Shown here: in pieces, positions 49,354 to 58,537 of the stretch
Layout of the letters: the number at the start of each line of letters is the position of its first letter
How positions within the stretch are numbered: the stretch's first letter is position 1
Source of the DNA: Fibrobacterota bacterium
Lineage (GTDB): Bacteria; Fibrobacterota; Chitinivibrionia; Chitinivibrionales; FEN-1185
Assembly: GCA_003165595.1 (NCBI GenBank)
Contig: PLWQ01000006.1
Location: forward strand, 95,857 to 159,856
DNA: 64,000 bases
Direction of reading: 5' to 3'
The notes under the pieces: generated by a model
The model's input: the letters and a program-made list of their open reading frames with translations, nothing else
Databases searched by the model: none
What the model was told of the DNA's origin: nothing
Made by a program: the position numbers and the translations under genes

Positions 49354-50828
49354 GCGTCAAGGGTGCGGCGGGCAGCGTGCTCCGGAGGCAGCAAGGGAAC
49401 GCTGTTGAGGCGAATATTGAGAAGGGCCGTGCAGAACGCGCCCACGCCGGCGAACCCGGATAGCGATAGCCTTATCTGCTCGAATTTGCGGATGTCCATT
49501 GGGTCGCGCAGCGATTCGAACCTGTTGAGGGCATTGCACATATCCGACACCATTTCAAGCCATTTGCCAAGTTCGGCAACGCTGTGCGCGAAGTCTGCGC
49601 TTGCGCCCGGAAGACAATTCCACCTGTCATCGAAGATATTCCTCACCAGGCAAACGTCTTCCTCGCGAAAGTAGCGGTGCATTCCCGGGTCGCATGGGGA
49701 AAGCGCAAAATCGCCGTCGGCTTTGCAGGAGGTACTGTACACGTTGCACAATGGCAAATCCGGGCCCCTGCCGGTTTGCATGCATCCGAGGACAATTTCG
49801 GGAGCAATGCTCTTCATGCATTCCTGCGATGTGCATTCCGATTTGAAGCACGGCATGTGCGGACAATGTCCGGAAAACACGTAGTGTCCATCGCCGTATG
49901 GACCCGTTTCAACCGGATTTGTAGGGCCGAATATCGCGTAGGTTGGTATCCCGAGCGCGCAAGAGGCGTGCATCTGTGCGGTATCGCCCGTTACGCACGC
50001 GCGGCCGCATGAAAGCAATGCAATCGATTGCCTGAAACTCGTTTCCCCCGCCGCGCACACAGCCTTTGTTCCAATCCGGCTCGCTATGGTCGCGGCCACC
50101 TCTTGTTCCACCGGCGCTCCGGTAACGCAGATATTCCAACCATTGGCCGCTAGAAGCTTTCCAAGCGAGATAAAATGCCCGGGAGGCCAGCACTTGGAAG
50201 GAAGCGCTGCCCCTGGTTGAAACACGGCAATCTTGTCACCCGGATCAATGCCGCGGTTCGCGAGAAACGCGCGGGCCCATGCTTTTTCCTCGGCCGAAAG
50301 CGTCAGCGTGCAGCCGCCGTGGTGACTCTTGACGCCCGCGATTCTCCGGTACACGTCGGTGGCGTGGAGATTATTGCCCCCGCGGTAGAATGGAATTGCA
50401 TACAAATACTGGCTCCAGTCGTCGCCGACGCAATGGTTCCCCTCCCTCAGATACTGTTGGCCAGCAACCGTCTTACCATTGAAAAGCGGGACAAGACTGG
50501 AAATGTAGTTGGGTTGCGAAAGGTTGAGGATGACGTCGAACCGCTCAAGAGAAATCCGGTCCGCAATGTTCGCCACCCGGCTCCGGCCGTCACGCCACCT
50601 GGCGGTGTTGAGGACATTACGGATCTCACGGCGTTGGAATCTGACGATGGAATCGCACCAGGGATTCATCAGGAGCCCGGCATCAAAACCTTCCTCCACA
50701 AAGAATGCGACAAACGAATCCCTGTATTTTTTCTTGAGACCCTCCAAAACGGGCGTGGCCATGATAACGTCGCCGAGATTGCTCGGTAGCACAACGAGGA
50801 ACTTCTGCGGGCACGCCGGTTTGGTCAC
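49311..50828 (-). CDS. Glycosyltransferase family 9 (heptosyltransferase-like)
   Basis: The 505-residue protein has the GT9/WaaF-like two-Rossmann fold: FLVVLPSNLGDVIMATPVLE near the N-terminus, FQPGAALPSKCWPP and GDTAQMHASCALGIPTYAIF in the C-terminal domain. A Cys-rich extension at ~345-400 and ~100 extra residues at the C-terminus make it longer than typical heptosyltransferases (~350). The start is GTG 50828, chosen because it forms a GTGA overlap with the upstream 55-residue gene; an upstream GTG at 50882 would overlap that gene by 58 nt. It probably acts in lipopolysaccharide core or other glycan assembly with the methyltransferase downstream. Confidence 0.85.
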   Translation of the reverse strand: MTKPACPQKFLVVLPSNLGDVIMATPVLEGLKKKYRDSFVAFFVEEGFDAGLLMNPWCDSIVRFQRREIRNVLNTARWRDGRSRVANIADRISLERFDVILNLSQPNYISSLVPLFNGKTVAGQQYLREGNHCVGDDWSQYLYAIPFYRGGNNLHATDVYRRIAGVKSHHGGCTLTLSAEEKAWARAFLANRGIDPGDKIAVFQPGAALPSKCWPPGHFISLGKLLAANGWNICVTGAPVEQEVAATIASRIGTKAVCAAGETSFRQSIALLSCGRACVTGDTAQMHASCALGIPTYAIFGPTNPVETGPYGDGHYVFSGHCPHMPCFKSECTSQECMKSIAPEIVLGCMQTGRGPDLPLCNVYSTSCKADGDFALSPCDPGMHRYFREEDVCLVRNIFDDRWNCLPGASADFAHSVAELGKWLEMVSDMCNALNRFESLRDPMDIRKFEQIRLSLSGFAGVGAFCTALLNIRLNSVPLLPPEHAARRTLDACWKTHKQVGKAIS

Positions 50829-50992
50829 CGTCTCAGATACCCTTTCTCTTCGTAGGTGTAGGTGCGTGCGATTTCCGCGCACGCAAATACCAGAATTTCC
50901 TCGTCGGTAAGCATATCCGTTCCGGCCTTTTTGCTGATCTTTGCAACCGCGTCGGCGAGAGTTTCTTCTCTGGGCTGCTCGGTTCTCACCAC
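50825..50992 (-). CDS. Small protein of unknown function between AbiEii and GT9 genes
   Basis: A 55-residue frame runs from GTG 50992 to TGA at 50827-50825. GAGGAG, formed by the last codons of the AbiEii gene, lies 6 nt upstream, and the stop overlaps the GT9 start as GTGA. The protein is charged and helical (EETLADAVAKISKKAGTDML, TDEEILVFACAEIARTY, ending YEEKGYLRR), with the composition of a real small protein. No family is recognised. Its position directly after an AbiEii-like gene makes an antitoxin or accessory role possible, but it could equally belong to the glycosyltransferase operon. Confidence 0.7.
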   Translation of the reverse strand: MVRTEQPREETLADAVAKISKKAGTDMLTDEEILVFACAEIARTYTYEEKGYLRR

Positions 50993-50995
50993 TCC

Positions 50996-52006
50996 TTACT
51001 CCTCTTCAATCCAGCTTGTCAGTTTGTTCCAGATCCGGCTCGGATCGTCTCCCGCGGAGGCAAACGCATTTGTGAATTCATCGTTTGACACTTTGAGGTT
51101 GCATACGCCGGCAATGCAGAGCCCCACGCGCGCCATGTCTCTCCTGAGATCGCGCCAGGCGTATCCCTTTTCGAACAGGTGTGCGGCAAACCCGGGAAGT
51201 CCACGCACTGTTTCGGCGAGCAACGCCTGCATTCCGGGAGTGATGGGCGGCGGCTCGGGACTGGCCACCACCGGCTTGCAGAGCAGCAGCGTGTCGGACA
51301 GCAGTTCCCGCGAGGTTATCGACTTTTCCTGAAGGGAGTTCTCATGTTTGACGCATGCGACAAAGCTCTCCCGTATGTCTTCGAGGAAAGGATGTTCCGC
51401 CAAAAGACGGCTTATGTCGAACACATGCTTGAGACGCTGAGCCTCCTTTCCCTTGCCCAGCGGGATGCCGAGCGTTTCCGGTCCCAGGGTGAGAAGCTTG
51501 TCTCCAATGATGCTTGCCGGCAGCGGCACCTCAGCCTTTACCACGGTCTTGTAGAGATCGCCGCACACGATGGGCTGGTTTCTCATCGCGTACGGACTTC
51601 GCTTGAGCTGCGCGTCAAGCATCACGAATGCTTCTTCGTCTCTTACGTAATGCGACTTGTAGAAGAGGTAATAGCTGGCGAGCGGAATCCACGGCTTTGT
51701 CTTGTGCTGCCGTTTTGTCCACCTGACAAACACCCCGCACGTCTGGACGATCCGGTCGAGCACTGCCTCTATGGCGGCAGGCGATTCGTTGGTTGCGATA
51801 TCGACGTCTATGGAGAACCGTTTGGGCCTTTGCAGCACAATAAGCAGGGAGTTTCCACCCTTAAACTGGTACGAGAGGTCGGCCCAGGAGAGCTCGGCAA
51901 CAAGCTCCAGGCAGTGGATTGCCTGCTCGGCAAGAGAGGGCGACGCGGCAAAGGCGTGCGCCTCTATGTGCTCTTTGGTAAAGAAGACAGGAGATGCAAC
52001 GGACAT
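50996..52006 (-). CDS. AbiEii-like nucleotidyltransferase (type IV toxin family)
   Basis: The 336-residue protein belongs to the AbiEii/DUF1814 nucleotidyltransferase family. It has the motif FKGGNSLL (residues 48-55) and RFSIDVDIAT with metal-ligand D67 and D69, a conserved basic region (VVKAEVPLPASIIGDKLLTL) and FDISRLLAE in the C-terminal half. AbiEii toxins transfer nucleotides to RNA and normally pair with an AbiEi antitoxin upstream. No AbiEi gene lies upstream here; the next gene in that direction, at 52196, is divergent and unrelated. ATG 52006 has AAGGAG upstream. The stop is 3 nt before the 55-residue gene. Confidence 0.85.
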   Translation of the reverse strand: MSVASPVFFTKEHIEAHAFAASPSLAEQAIHCLELVAELSWADLSYQFKGGNSLLIVLQRPKRFSIDVDIATNESPAAIEAVLDRIVQTCGVFVRWTKRQHKTKPWIPLASYYLFYKSHYVRDEEAFVMLDAQLKRSPYAMRNQPIVCGDLYKTVVKAEVPLPASIIGDKLLTLGPETLGIPLGKGKEAQRLKHVFDISRLLAEHPFLEDIRESFVACVKHENSLQEKSITSRELLSDTLLLCKPVVASPEPPPITPGMQALLAETVRGLPGFAAHLFEKGYAWRDLRRDMARVGLCIAGVCNLKVSNDEFTNAFASAGDDPSRIWNKLTSWIEEE

Positions 52007-52195
52007 GTGTGGGTTTTCTCCTTCCGGGTCCGACGTGAGACGGCTGTGCTCCTTATATGGTACAATAGGTCCGGGGCCTTAGAAAAGGGTTTTTTGCCGT
52101 CTATTGCTGCAGGGATGTAGTTTTTTGATTTGGCCGGGCAACGAGTTTCATTCAGTTTTGCTTTCTGCAAACCAAACTATCGTCGGACAATCGCC

Positions 52196-52585
52196 ATGAC
52201 ATTTTCCACCCTCCAGCTGTTCCTGTTGATCGTCCTGCTCGCGCTTGCCGTGCTTTTCCTGCTCCGGCAGCACCTTCCATGGTTCCGTTATGCGGCAGCA
52301 TGCAAAAAATGGCCGCACGTTACCGGTCGAATCGTCGACTCACCGGCTTCCGACGATTCGACCGACGGACAATCGCGCCCATACCACGGCGGACGCGCAC
52401 AAGCGGTTCTGTATTCGTATAGCGTTGACGGGAAAGAATACGAAGGAGATAACATCAGTTTCGACGCGGAAATACGGCGAAATCCCGCACTTATGAGCAA
52501 AGCCGCGGAAATGTACGAAATCAGCGAAGAAGTGGTCGTCTATTACGACCCGAAGAACCCGCGTATTTCGGTTCTCAGGCCATAA
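52196..52585 (+). CDS. DUF3592-type membrane protein
   Basis: The 129-residue protein starts with a transmembrane helix (LFLLIVLLALAVLFLL, residues ~7-22). A small beta domain follows with the DUF3592 pattern: WPHVTGRIVDS, LYSYSVDGKEYEGDNISF and VVYYDPKNPRISVLRP at the C-terminus. Members are of unknown function. ATG 52196 fits the helix start; the longer frame to 52130 adds residues without pattern. It is a single gene between two minus-strand operons. Confidence 0.8.
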   Translation: MTFSTLQLFLLIVLLALAVLFLLRQHLPWFRYAAACKKWPHVTGRIVDSPASDDSTDGQSRPYHGGRAQAVLYSYSVDGKEYEGDNISFDAEIRRNPALMSKAAEMYEISEEVVVYYDPKNPRISVLRP

Positions 52586-52681
52586 TTCGTTCCCCTCCAA
52601 CCTCTTGAGTGAGCATTGCCGTCAATTAAGGGTCTCGTTTTCGCACATGCAAAGCAACACTTCCTCAGGAAGTCCCACCTG

Positions 52682-55600
52682 TCACTTGTCCTTGTGCATC
52701 TCATCGAGCTTCTTTTTGAGCGCCGCGGTTTCTTCCTTTGCCTTGCGGATCTGTTCGTCGAGGTCTTCGCCCTTAATCCGCAGCTTTTGCACTTCGAGCC
52801 GTTCTTTCTTGATATCTGATGCGGAAAGCTCCGTTTTTTTCTGGTACTCCAGGATCGCCTGCATGACATCTTTGCTGCTCTTATAGGCAACGGCAGGGGG
52901 GGTCTCTTTGTGTGCCCCGGCCGCAGCCCCGCGTGAAGCGGCGATAGTCCCGTTCTTTTCGGCAGGCTCCGCCGCCAGGAGAGCGGCATTCACCCGAGCG
53001 CTATCCTTGGCGGACACACCCCCGGAATCGGGCGTTGACGCAGCAGCAGTCTGCACGCTCGGCTGTTTCTGGGGATACTTGCCCGACGGCTTGAAATGCT
53101 GCGTTGTATCGAGCAGCGAGGAGAAGACGATCGACAGTCCCTTGAAGGTGGAGTCTACGTTGATGACATGAAGACTGATGTCGTTGTCGCCGCCCTTGAC
53201 AAGAGATTGTATGCCCGTCACGCTGTCGAGCTGCTGCGGGCTTCGCTTGCCCAGCGTATCGCTCGACGTGAGGGTACCGTTTATGTAGAGCCAGTACTTC
53301 CCGCTTACCATAATGTAGAACATCGCGTCGCGGGGCTGTCCGGGCAGGAAGATATGCTGCCACATATACACTGCGCGTGCGGACGTATCCTGATGCCAGA
53401 TGTACGGCACGGTTATACCGCCCACGGTTCGAACAAGTCCCTGCACCTCCCGCGCCTGCTGCCACCCTTCCTGCGGGATGTCGTTACCCCGCCATCCTGC
53501 TATGCTGTCCCCCCGTGTCGACCACGCTTTGGAAACGGCAACCACGGCCCGCTTGAAAACTGCTTTTCCGTACTTTTCGGGGGAAAGCCGCGCCAGTCCA
53601 AGCATGATTTTATCGGACCACTCACAGGGCACCATGTTCTCCCGCTTCAAAAGATTCAGCGCATCTTCGTAGGCAAAAATCGCCTTGTCCTGCAATTCGT
53701 ACACGATGTCTTCCAGCTGGAATGAGAGTTCCTCTTTTTCCGCGGCCGTAAGCGTTGCGGGGATTTCCGGCTCTCTCAGGATTTTTTCCGCAAGCTTGTC
53801 GTACTCGCTGCCCACAAGAAAGTTGGTCTGGTGGAACAGGGCGAGACACTTCTGGCTGTTTTCCCCTTTGAGGCCCAAGGAGTCAAGCTGCTTGGCGGCA
53901 GCCAGAAAATACGAGCGAGTCTGCATCTTCATGGGATCGAGCGTCTCAAGCAACTGTTTGAGATACTGATAGTAGTACAAGGGCTTATCCTTGATTTCCG
54001 GCGGCACGGGTGCGTTCTGCATGGCAAGGTAGGCGTCTGCCATGTATTGCCCGGACGCAAGGTAGTTCTTGGCAAGCGAGACCTTTACTTTGTAGACCCA
54101 CAGCTTCTGCTCGGCGTTGAGCGAATCGAACCCCTTGGCAAGTTCCAAAACCTTTTTGTAGGGCGCAAATGATTTTTGCAGGAGCACCGCAGAGGCCTGT
54201 GCAATGTCCTTTTCAAGAACCGCAAGCTTGACAGGAGGCAACTTAGGCCGTTCCTGGCTTCGCCATGTGTCAACAAAATCCTCATACATCTGCCCCATGC
54301 GATAGGCAGCTTCGAACATGCGCTCACTCTGGTACTGAACCACTTTCTCGTACGCTTTGACCGCCTCGGCGAGCAGCGCGGCCTTCTGCTTCTGATCGGC
54401 CTTGAACTTGGCGTCCGGCAAAACAAACTTGATCGCCACGAATTCTTCGCGCTTCATGTTCGCCAGGTAATAGGCAGCCTCCGAAGCAAAGTAGTCGTTA
54501 CGATCCATTTTGGCGGCGGCGAGCCTGGCGTTAAGCTGCTCGGCCTGGGAGAACGACAGCACGGCGTTGTCCCGGTCGTTCTTCTCCAGGGCCATCTTTC
54601 CTATCATGAAAAGCGCCTCGATCACCTTTGGACTCTGAGGATATCGTCTGATGAAACTGCGGTAGGCGTTGGTCGCTTTGTCGAACATGTTGGCCTTGGA
54701 ATAGTATTGTGCGGACCGCAAAAGCATGGCCTCCACGTCTTTTTCGGCCGGATACAACTGGGTATACCGCTCGTTCGCCTCGGCCATTTTGTCCAGTTTG
54801 CCCAGCTTCTCATAGCACAATCCGAGGTTGAACAAAGCGTCCTTTGCCTTATCGGACTCAGGATACGATGCTACCAGCGTTTCGTATGCCTCGGAGGCCT
54901 TGTCGAACTTGTTGGCCTTTTCGTAATCCGTCGCAGCGTTAAAAAGCGCGCTTGGCGCCAGTTTCGACTGGGGGTAGTTCGTCTTGAGGCGGTAATAGGC
55001 GTCGCACGCCTTGATCCATCCTTCAACTTTTTCAAACGACTCCGCGGCCTTGAACAGCACCACGTCGCCGTATTCGCTTCCGGGATACTTCTGGTCCACG
55101 GAAAGGAACGCTTCGCCCGCCTTGGCGTATGTTCCTGACGCAAACGCCTGCTTTGCACTGGAAAATTCGGACTGGAGCAGCAGCTTGTATGCCTTTCCCC
55201 TCCGGGCAAGGTCGGTGGACCCTTTCCACACCTTTTCGAACGACTGTGCCGCCAGATCCCAGTTCTCCTTGCCGAAGTGGCATTGACCAAGAAGGAACAA
55301 GGCCTCGTAGTAGTCTTCGTTGACCGTGCCCTTCTTGACAATAAGGTCGTAGTATTCAGCCGCATTGGCATACATTTTCCGGTTGAAATAGACCGAGCCT
55401 GCCGACAGCAACACCGTGGGGAGCGACTTGCCCGCCGGGAATAATGCCTTGTAATTGTTGACCGCTTCGATAACCTTGAGCGCCGGCGCCTCAAGTTTGC
55501 CCTCTTCGGCAGCGGTGTCGGAAGGCAGCAGTTTCTGGGCAATGGCGATTGCGTTGAGGGCAGCCTGCTCGCGCCTTTTTTCGTCCGCGTCCTTCATCCG

Positions 55601-58537
55601 GGAAAAGGCCAGATAGTCGTCGTACGACTGAGAGCTCTTGTCAAGCTTCGTATCCAGGATAACCGCCAGATTCCAACGCGCGTCGGTAGCTCGCTTGTCG
55701 TGCGGGTATTTCTCCACGAGTGCGCCATAGTACTTTGCCGCGGCGGCATACCCGGCCGGATCCTTTTTTGCCTCCGCACTGCGGTAACTTGCGTCAGACA
55801 GGTACAAACCCATGGATATGGCTATGGAATCGACCCGCGGAATAAGGAGGGAATCACGTTTCCACACCAGGTCCTGCCATTGGCCTCCCTTGGAGTATTG
55901 CGCAAAGAACGTTTCGCGCTCCCTTGTTGCGCTGTCGGGCTTGTTCATGAGTTCGTAGACTTTGATGAGATTGACTTCCGCGTCAGGCGCCGCTATGCTC
56001 TGGGGATATTCGGCAATGAGGCGCTTGTACGCTTTTACCGCGGCCGGGTAATCCATGTCTTCGGTGCGCAGTTCGGCAATGCGTTTGAGAACCATTGCCG
56101 CGTAATCCACGTTGCCGATAAGCTGAAGGAACTTCACTGCATCGTCCATGCGGCTCTCTTCATCGAAACTGATGGCAATGTAGTCTATGGCCTCATCGCG
56201 CAGGAGCGGGTTGGTCACCTGCTTCTTGTCGTCGATTTTGGTGACGTCGAAATCGAGCGCAACCTCTTCCACAAGGTATTTGAAAACCGCTATGGCTTCA
56301 TCGTACTGGTCCTGCATGTAGTAACACCAGCCGAGACTATACAAAGCGGAAACAAACTGGGGATGATCGCGGAAATACAGAACCTTGTGGTATGCATCTT
56401 CGGCAAGCTTGTACCCCATACCTCCCTGGATTTTCGGGTGTTCAAAGTAGTACCGCGCGATGTTCATGTTCGCCTCGACGTAATACTCACTTTCCGGATA
56501 GTTGTTGGTGAGTTCGAGCAGGGCGTCGTTTGCCTTGTCGTACTCCCCGATCTTCTGCATGGAAAGCGCCTTGTAGAACAACGCGGCCGGCGCAAGCGGA
56601 TCACGCGGAAACAGGCGGACAATGTAATCGTAGGTATCGATCACTTTTTTGAGGTCGGATTCGGGGAACACCAGGTGCGTTGTGTCCTTGCCTTCGGCCA
56701 TCTTCTTTTCGTATTCGCGCAACTTGACGTCGAAGTCGTCGGAAGCCTGATCGTAATACAGTTCGGACAGCCGAAACAGCAGCTGTGGAATGTATTTGCT
56801 TTGCGGATACACATACTGCATTGAGGAGATGTGAGAAATGAGCATCGTGCGATCTTCAATCAGCGAGCGCTGGAGTTTGTCAATATCGATGGAGGTGAAC
56901 AGCTTCACCACCTCGCTGCTCTTTTGGGACAGTGTATCCTTCTTCGCCTTTTTCTGCTCGCGATCCATCAGGTCTTTGTTCATGTTCGCCAGTTCGACCT
57001 TCTTGTCCTGATACCTGAGGAACGCCCAGTCCACGAATTTCGCCTGCAGGTTCTCGTCGGCCTGGCGCCGGCCCTGTATGTCCCCGAGGCATTCCCGCAG
57101 GACAAGCTGCTCCTCACGGGCCACGGCGCCGAACCGCACCTTTGCGCTGTCGAGCGTCGTCGACGCCTCGCGCAGCACATGCGCCATCGCTGCAGAATCG
57201 GCTGGCTTGGCATCGATCCTTATCTTGATGCTGTCAACCATTTTGGTCGCCTGGGCGACCGTGTCGTGCAGCTTGTTCGATTTATCTTTGAGGATGTCGA
57301 GGTATCTGCGTTCAGCCAGGCCCGGAATGGCCTCGCCGCCTGTTTTGGAAGTTATAACCCCTATATCGAACAGCAGATCCTTGTATTTCTGGCCCAGCGC
57401 ATTCAGCTTGTCCATGTTGAGCCGGCTCGATGCCAGCAATTGATCGTTCTTCTCCTGGATAGCGCGGAATTGGATTACCTGCCAGACACGAATCATGTCT
57501 GCCGTGCGGCTCAGTTCGTCGTAGATCTCAAACGAGAGCCGCGCGGTTTTGAGTTGACGGTAGATGAGCCCCTGCATCCGTTCGGCGTTGGATTTGTCCT
57601 TGAGTTTTGTGTAGGCCTGTTCTAGAATTGATACCATTTCGAAGAAATAGTCGTTGGTCTTGTTCTTTTGGATAAATGCCTTGGCGATATCGCGGGCCTT
57701 GTCGTACCTCCCCATTTCCAGGTATACGCGTGAAGTCTTGACAAGAGAATAAAAATACCGCTTGGCCGTGCGCGGCACGCCGTTGTAATATTGCAGCGCG
57801 GTCTGATACTGGCCCTTGTTGAAATAAATATCGGCCATCAAAATTTCGGCTTCGTTGGCGATATCGGGCGACGAGGCGCTTTTTCTAACGAAATCGAGGA
57901 TAAGGAGCGATTTTTCCCAGTCCTTCTTCTGGACATAACACAGTGCGGTCAGAAACTGCGCTTGAAGGTATTCCGACGATTTTGGCGAAATCTGAGACAG
58001 AATGTGGACGGCCTCGTCGAAGCGCTCCTGCCCGTACCGCAATTTTGCCGTAATGTAAAGCACCGGATAGAACAACGGCGACATGCGGTATCGCTGCTGG
58101 AAATACGTGCAGATGGTGTCGCCCAGCAGCGTGTCACGCTCGATGTACGCGTATTGCAGAAGCCGGAAATAGCTTGGTGCAACCTTGTCGCTCGCCGGGA
58201 ACTTGCCGGTGACATGCCGGTAGGACTCCACGGCGAGATCGCGCAGCTTGAGCTGGCGGTAGCACTCACCGAGCGCGAAATAGACAAAGTCGAGCCTGCC
58301 GTCGGGAAGATTGAGGTCGCGGAGGTTTTCGAGCACGCGCACCGCTATCTGGTAGTTGCCGACCTTGTACAGGTCCATTGCCCTCTTGTAATCTTGCGGA
58401 AGCACCATCGAGTTCTGGCGCACCGTGACATAATCTTCTCCGAGCGCGTTGTCGAACAGCCAGTCGACGTCGGCGGCGCGCGCTACCGAAGCCGCAAGCA
58501 GCGCACAAAAGAAAATGCATCGCATCATTTGCAGCAT
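52682..58537 (-). CDS. Giant exported TPR protein
   Basis: The 1951-residue product has a signal peptide (MRCIFFCALLAASVARA) and is mostly a TPR superhelix from ~55 to ~1580, with many recognisable repeats (for example LYSLGWCYYMQDQYDEAIAV, ALFNLGLCYEKLGKLDKMAE, VLFKAAESFEKVEGWIKACD). Residues ~1670-1830 form a non-TPR beta domain (GWRGNDIPQEGW, YIMVSGKYWLYINGTL) resembling a galactose-binding/jelly-roll module. A Ser/Ala/Pro-rich linker and a coiled coil (~1890-1951, LEVQKLRIKGEDLDEQIRKA) follow. The start at 58537 overlaps the end of the upstream gene by 13 nt; a start at 58525 in an ATGATG is the alternative. Last gene of a three-gene coupled operon; probably a periplasmic scaffold. Confidence 0.87.
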   Translation of the reverse strand: MLQMMRCIFFCALLAASVARAADVDWLFDNALGEDYVTVRQNSMVLPQDYKRAMDLYKVGNYQIAVRVLENLRDLNLPDGRLDFVYFALGECYRQLKLRDLAVESYRHVTGKFPASDKVAPSYFRLLQYAYIERDTLLGDTICTYFQQRYRMSPLFYPVLYITAKLRYGQERFDEAVHILSQISPKSSEYLQAQFLTALCYVQKKDWEKSLLILDFVRKSASSPDIANEAEILMADIYFNKGQYQTALQYYNGVPRTAKRYFYSLVKTSRVYLEMGRYDKARDIAKAFIQKNKTNDYFFEMVSILEQAYTKLKDKSNAERMQGLIYRQLKTARLSFEIYDELSRTADMIRVWQVIQFRAIQEKNDQLLASSRLNMDKLNALGQKYKDLLFDIGVITSKTGGEAIPGLAERRYLDILKDKSNKLHDTVAQATKMVDSIKIRIDAKPADSAAMAHVLREASTTLDSAKVRFGAVAREEQLVLRECLGDIQGRRQADENLQAKFVDWAFLRYQDKKVELANMNKDLMDREQKKAKKDTLSQKSSEVVKLFTSIDIDKLQRSLIEDRTMLISHISSMQYVYPQSKYIPQLLFRLSELYYDQASDDFDVKLREYEKKMAEGKDTTHLVFPESDLKKVIDTYDYIVRLFPRDPLAPAALFYKALSMQKIGEYDKANDALLELTNNYPESEYYVEANMNIARYYFEHPKIQGGMGYKLAEDAYHKVLYFRDHPQFVSALYSLGWCYYMQDQYDEAIAVFKYLVEEVALDFDVTKIDDKKQVTNPLLRDEAIDYIAISFDEESRMDDAVKFLQLIGNVDYAAMVLKRIAELRTEDMDYPAAVKAYKRLIAEYPQSIAAPDAEVNLIKVYELMNKPDSATRERETFFAQYSKGGQWQDLVWKRDSLLIPRVDSIAISMGLYLSDASYRSAEAKKDPAGYAAAAKYYGALVEKYPHDKRATDARWNLAVILDTKLDKSSQSYDDYLAFSRMKDADEKRREQAALNAIAIAQKLLPSDTAAEEGKLEAPALKVIEAVNNYKALFPAGKSLPTVLLSAGSVYFNRKMYANAAEYYDLIVKKGTVNEDYYEALFLLGQCHFGKENWDLAAQSFEKVWKGSTDLARRGKAYKLLLQSEFSSAKQAFASGTYAKAGEAFLSVDQKYPGSEYGDVVLFKAAESFEKVEGWIKACDAYYRLKTNYPQSKLAPSALFNAATDYEKANKFDKASEAYETLVASYPESDKAKDALFNLGLCYEKLGKLDKMAEANERYTQLYPAEKDVEAMLLRSAQYYSKANMFDKATNAYRSFIRRYPQSPKVIEALFMIGKMALEKNDRDNAVLSFSQAEQLNARLAAAKMDRNDYFASEAAYYLANMKREEFVAIKFVLPDAKFKADQKQKAALLAEAVKAYEKVVQYQSERMFEAAYRMGQMYEDFVDTWRSQERPKLPPVKLAVLEKDIAQASAVLLQKSFAPYKKVLELAKGFDSLNAEQKLWVYKVKVSLAKNYLASGQYMADAYLAMQNAPVPPEIKDKPLYYYQYLKQLLETLDPMKMQTRSYFLAAAKQLDSLGLKGENSQKCLALFHQTNFLVGSEYDKLAEKILREPEIPATLTAAEKEELSFQLEDIVYELQDKAIFAYEDALNLLKRENMVPCEWSDKIMLGLARLSPEKYGKAVFKRAVVAVSKAWSTRGDSIAGWRGNDIPQEGWQQAREVQGLVRTVGGITVPYIWHQDTSARAVYMWQHIFLPGQPRDAMFYIMVSGKYWLYINGTLTSSDTLGKRSPQQLDSVTGIQSLVKGGDNDISLHVINVDSTFKGLSIVFSSLLDTTQHFKPSGKYPQKQPSVQTAAASTPDSGGVSAKDSARVNAALLAAEPAEKNGTIAASRGAAAGAHKETPPAVAYKSSKDVMQAILEYQKKTELSASDIKKERLEVQKLRIKGEDLDEQIRKAKEETAALKKKLDEMHKDK

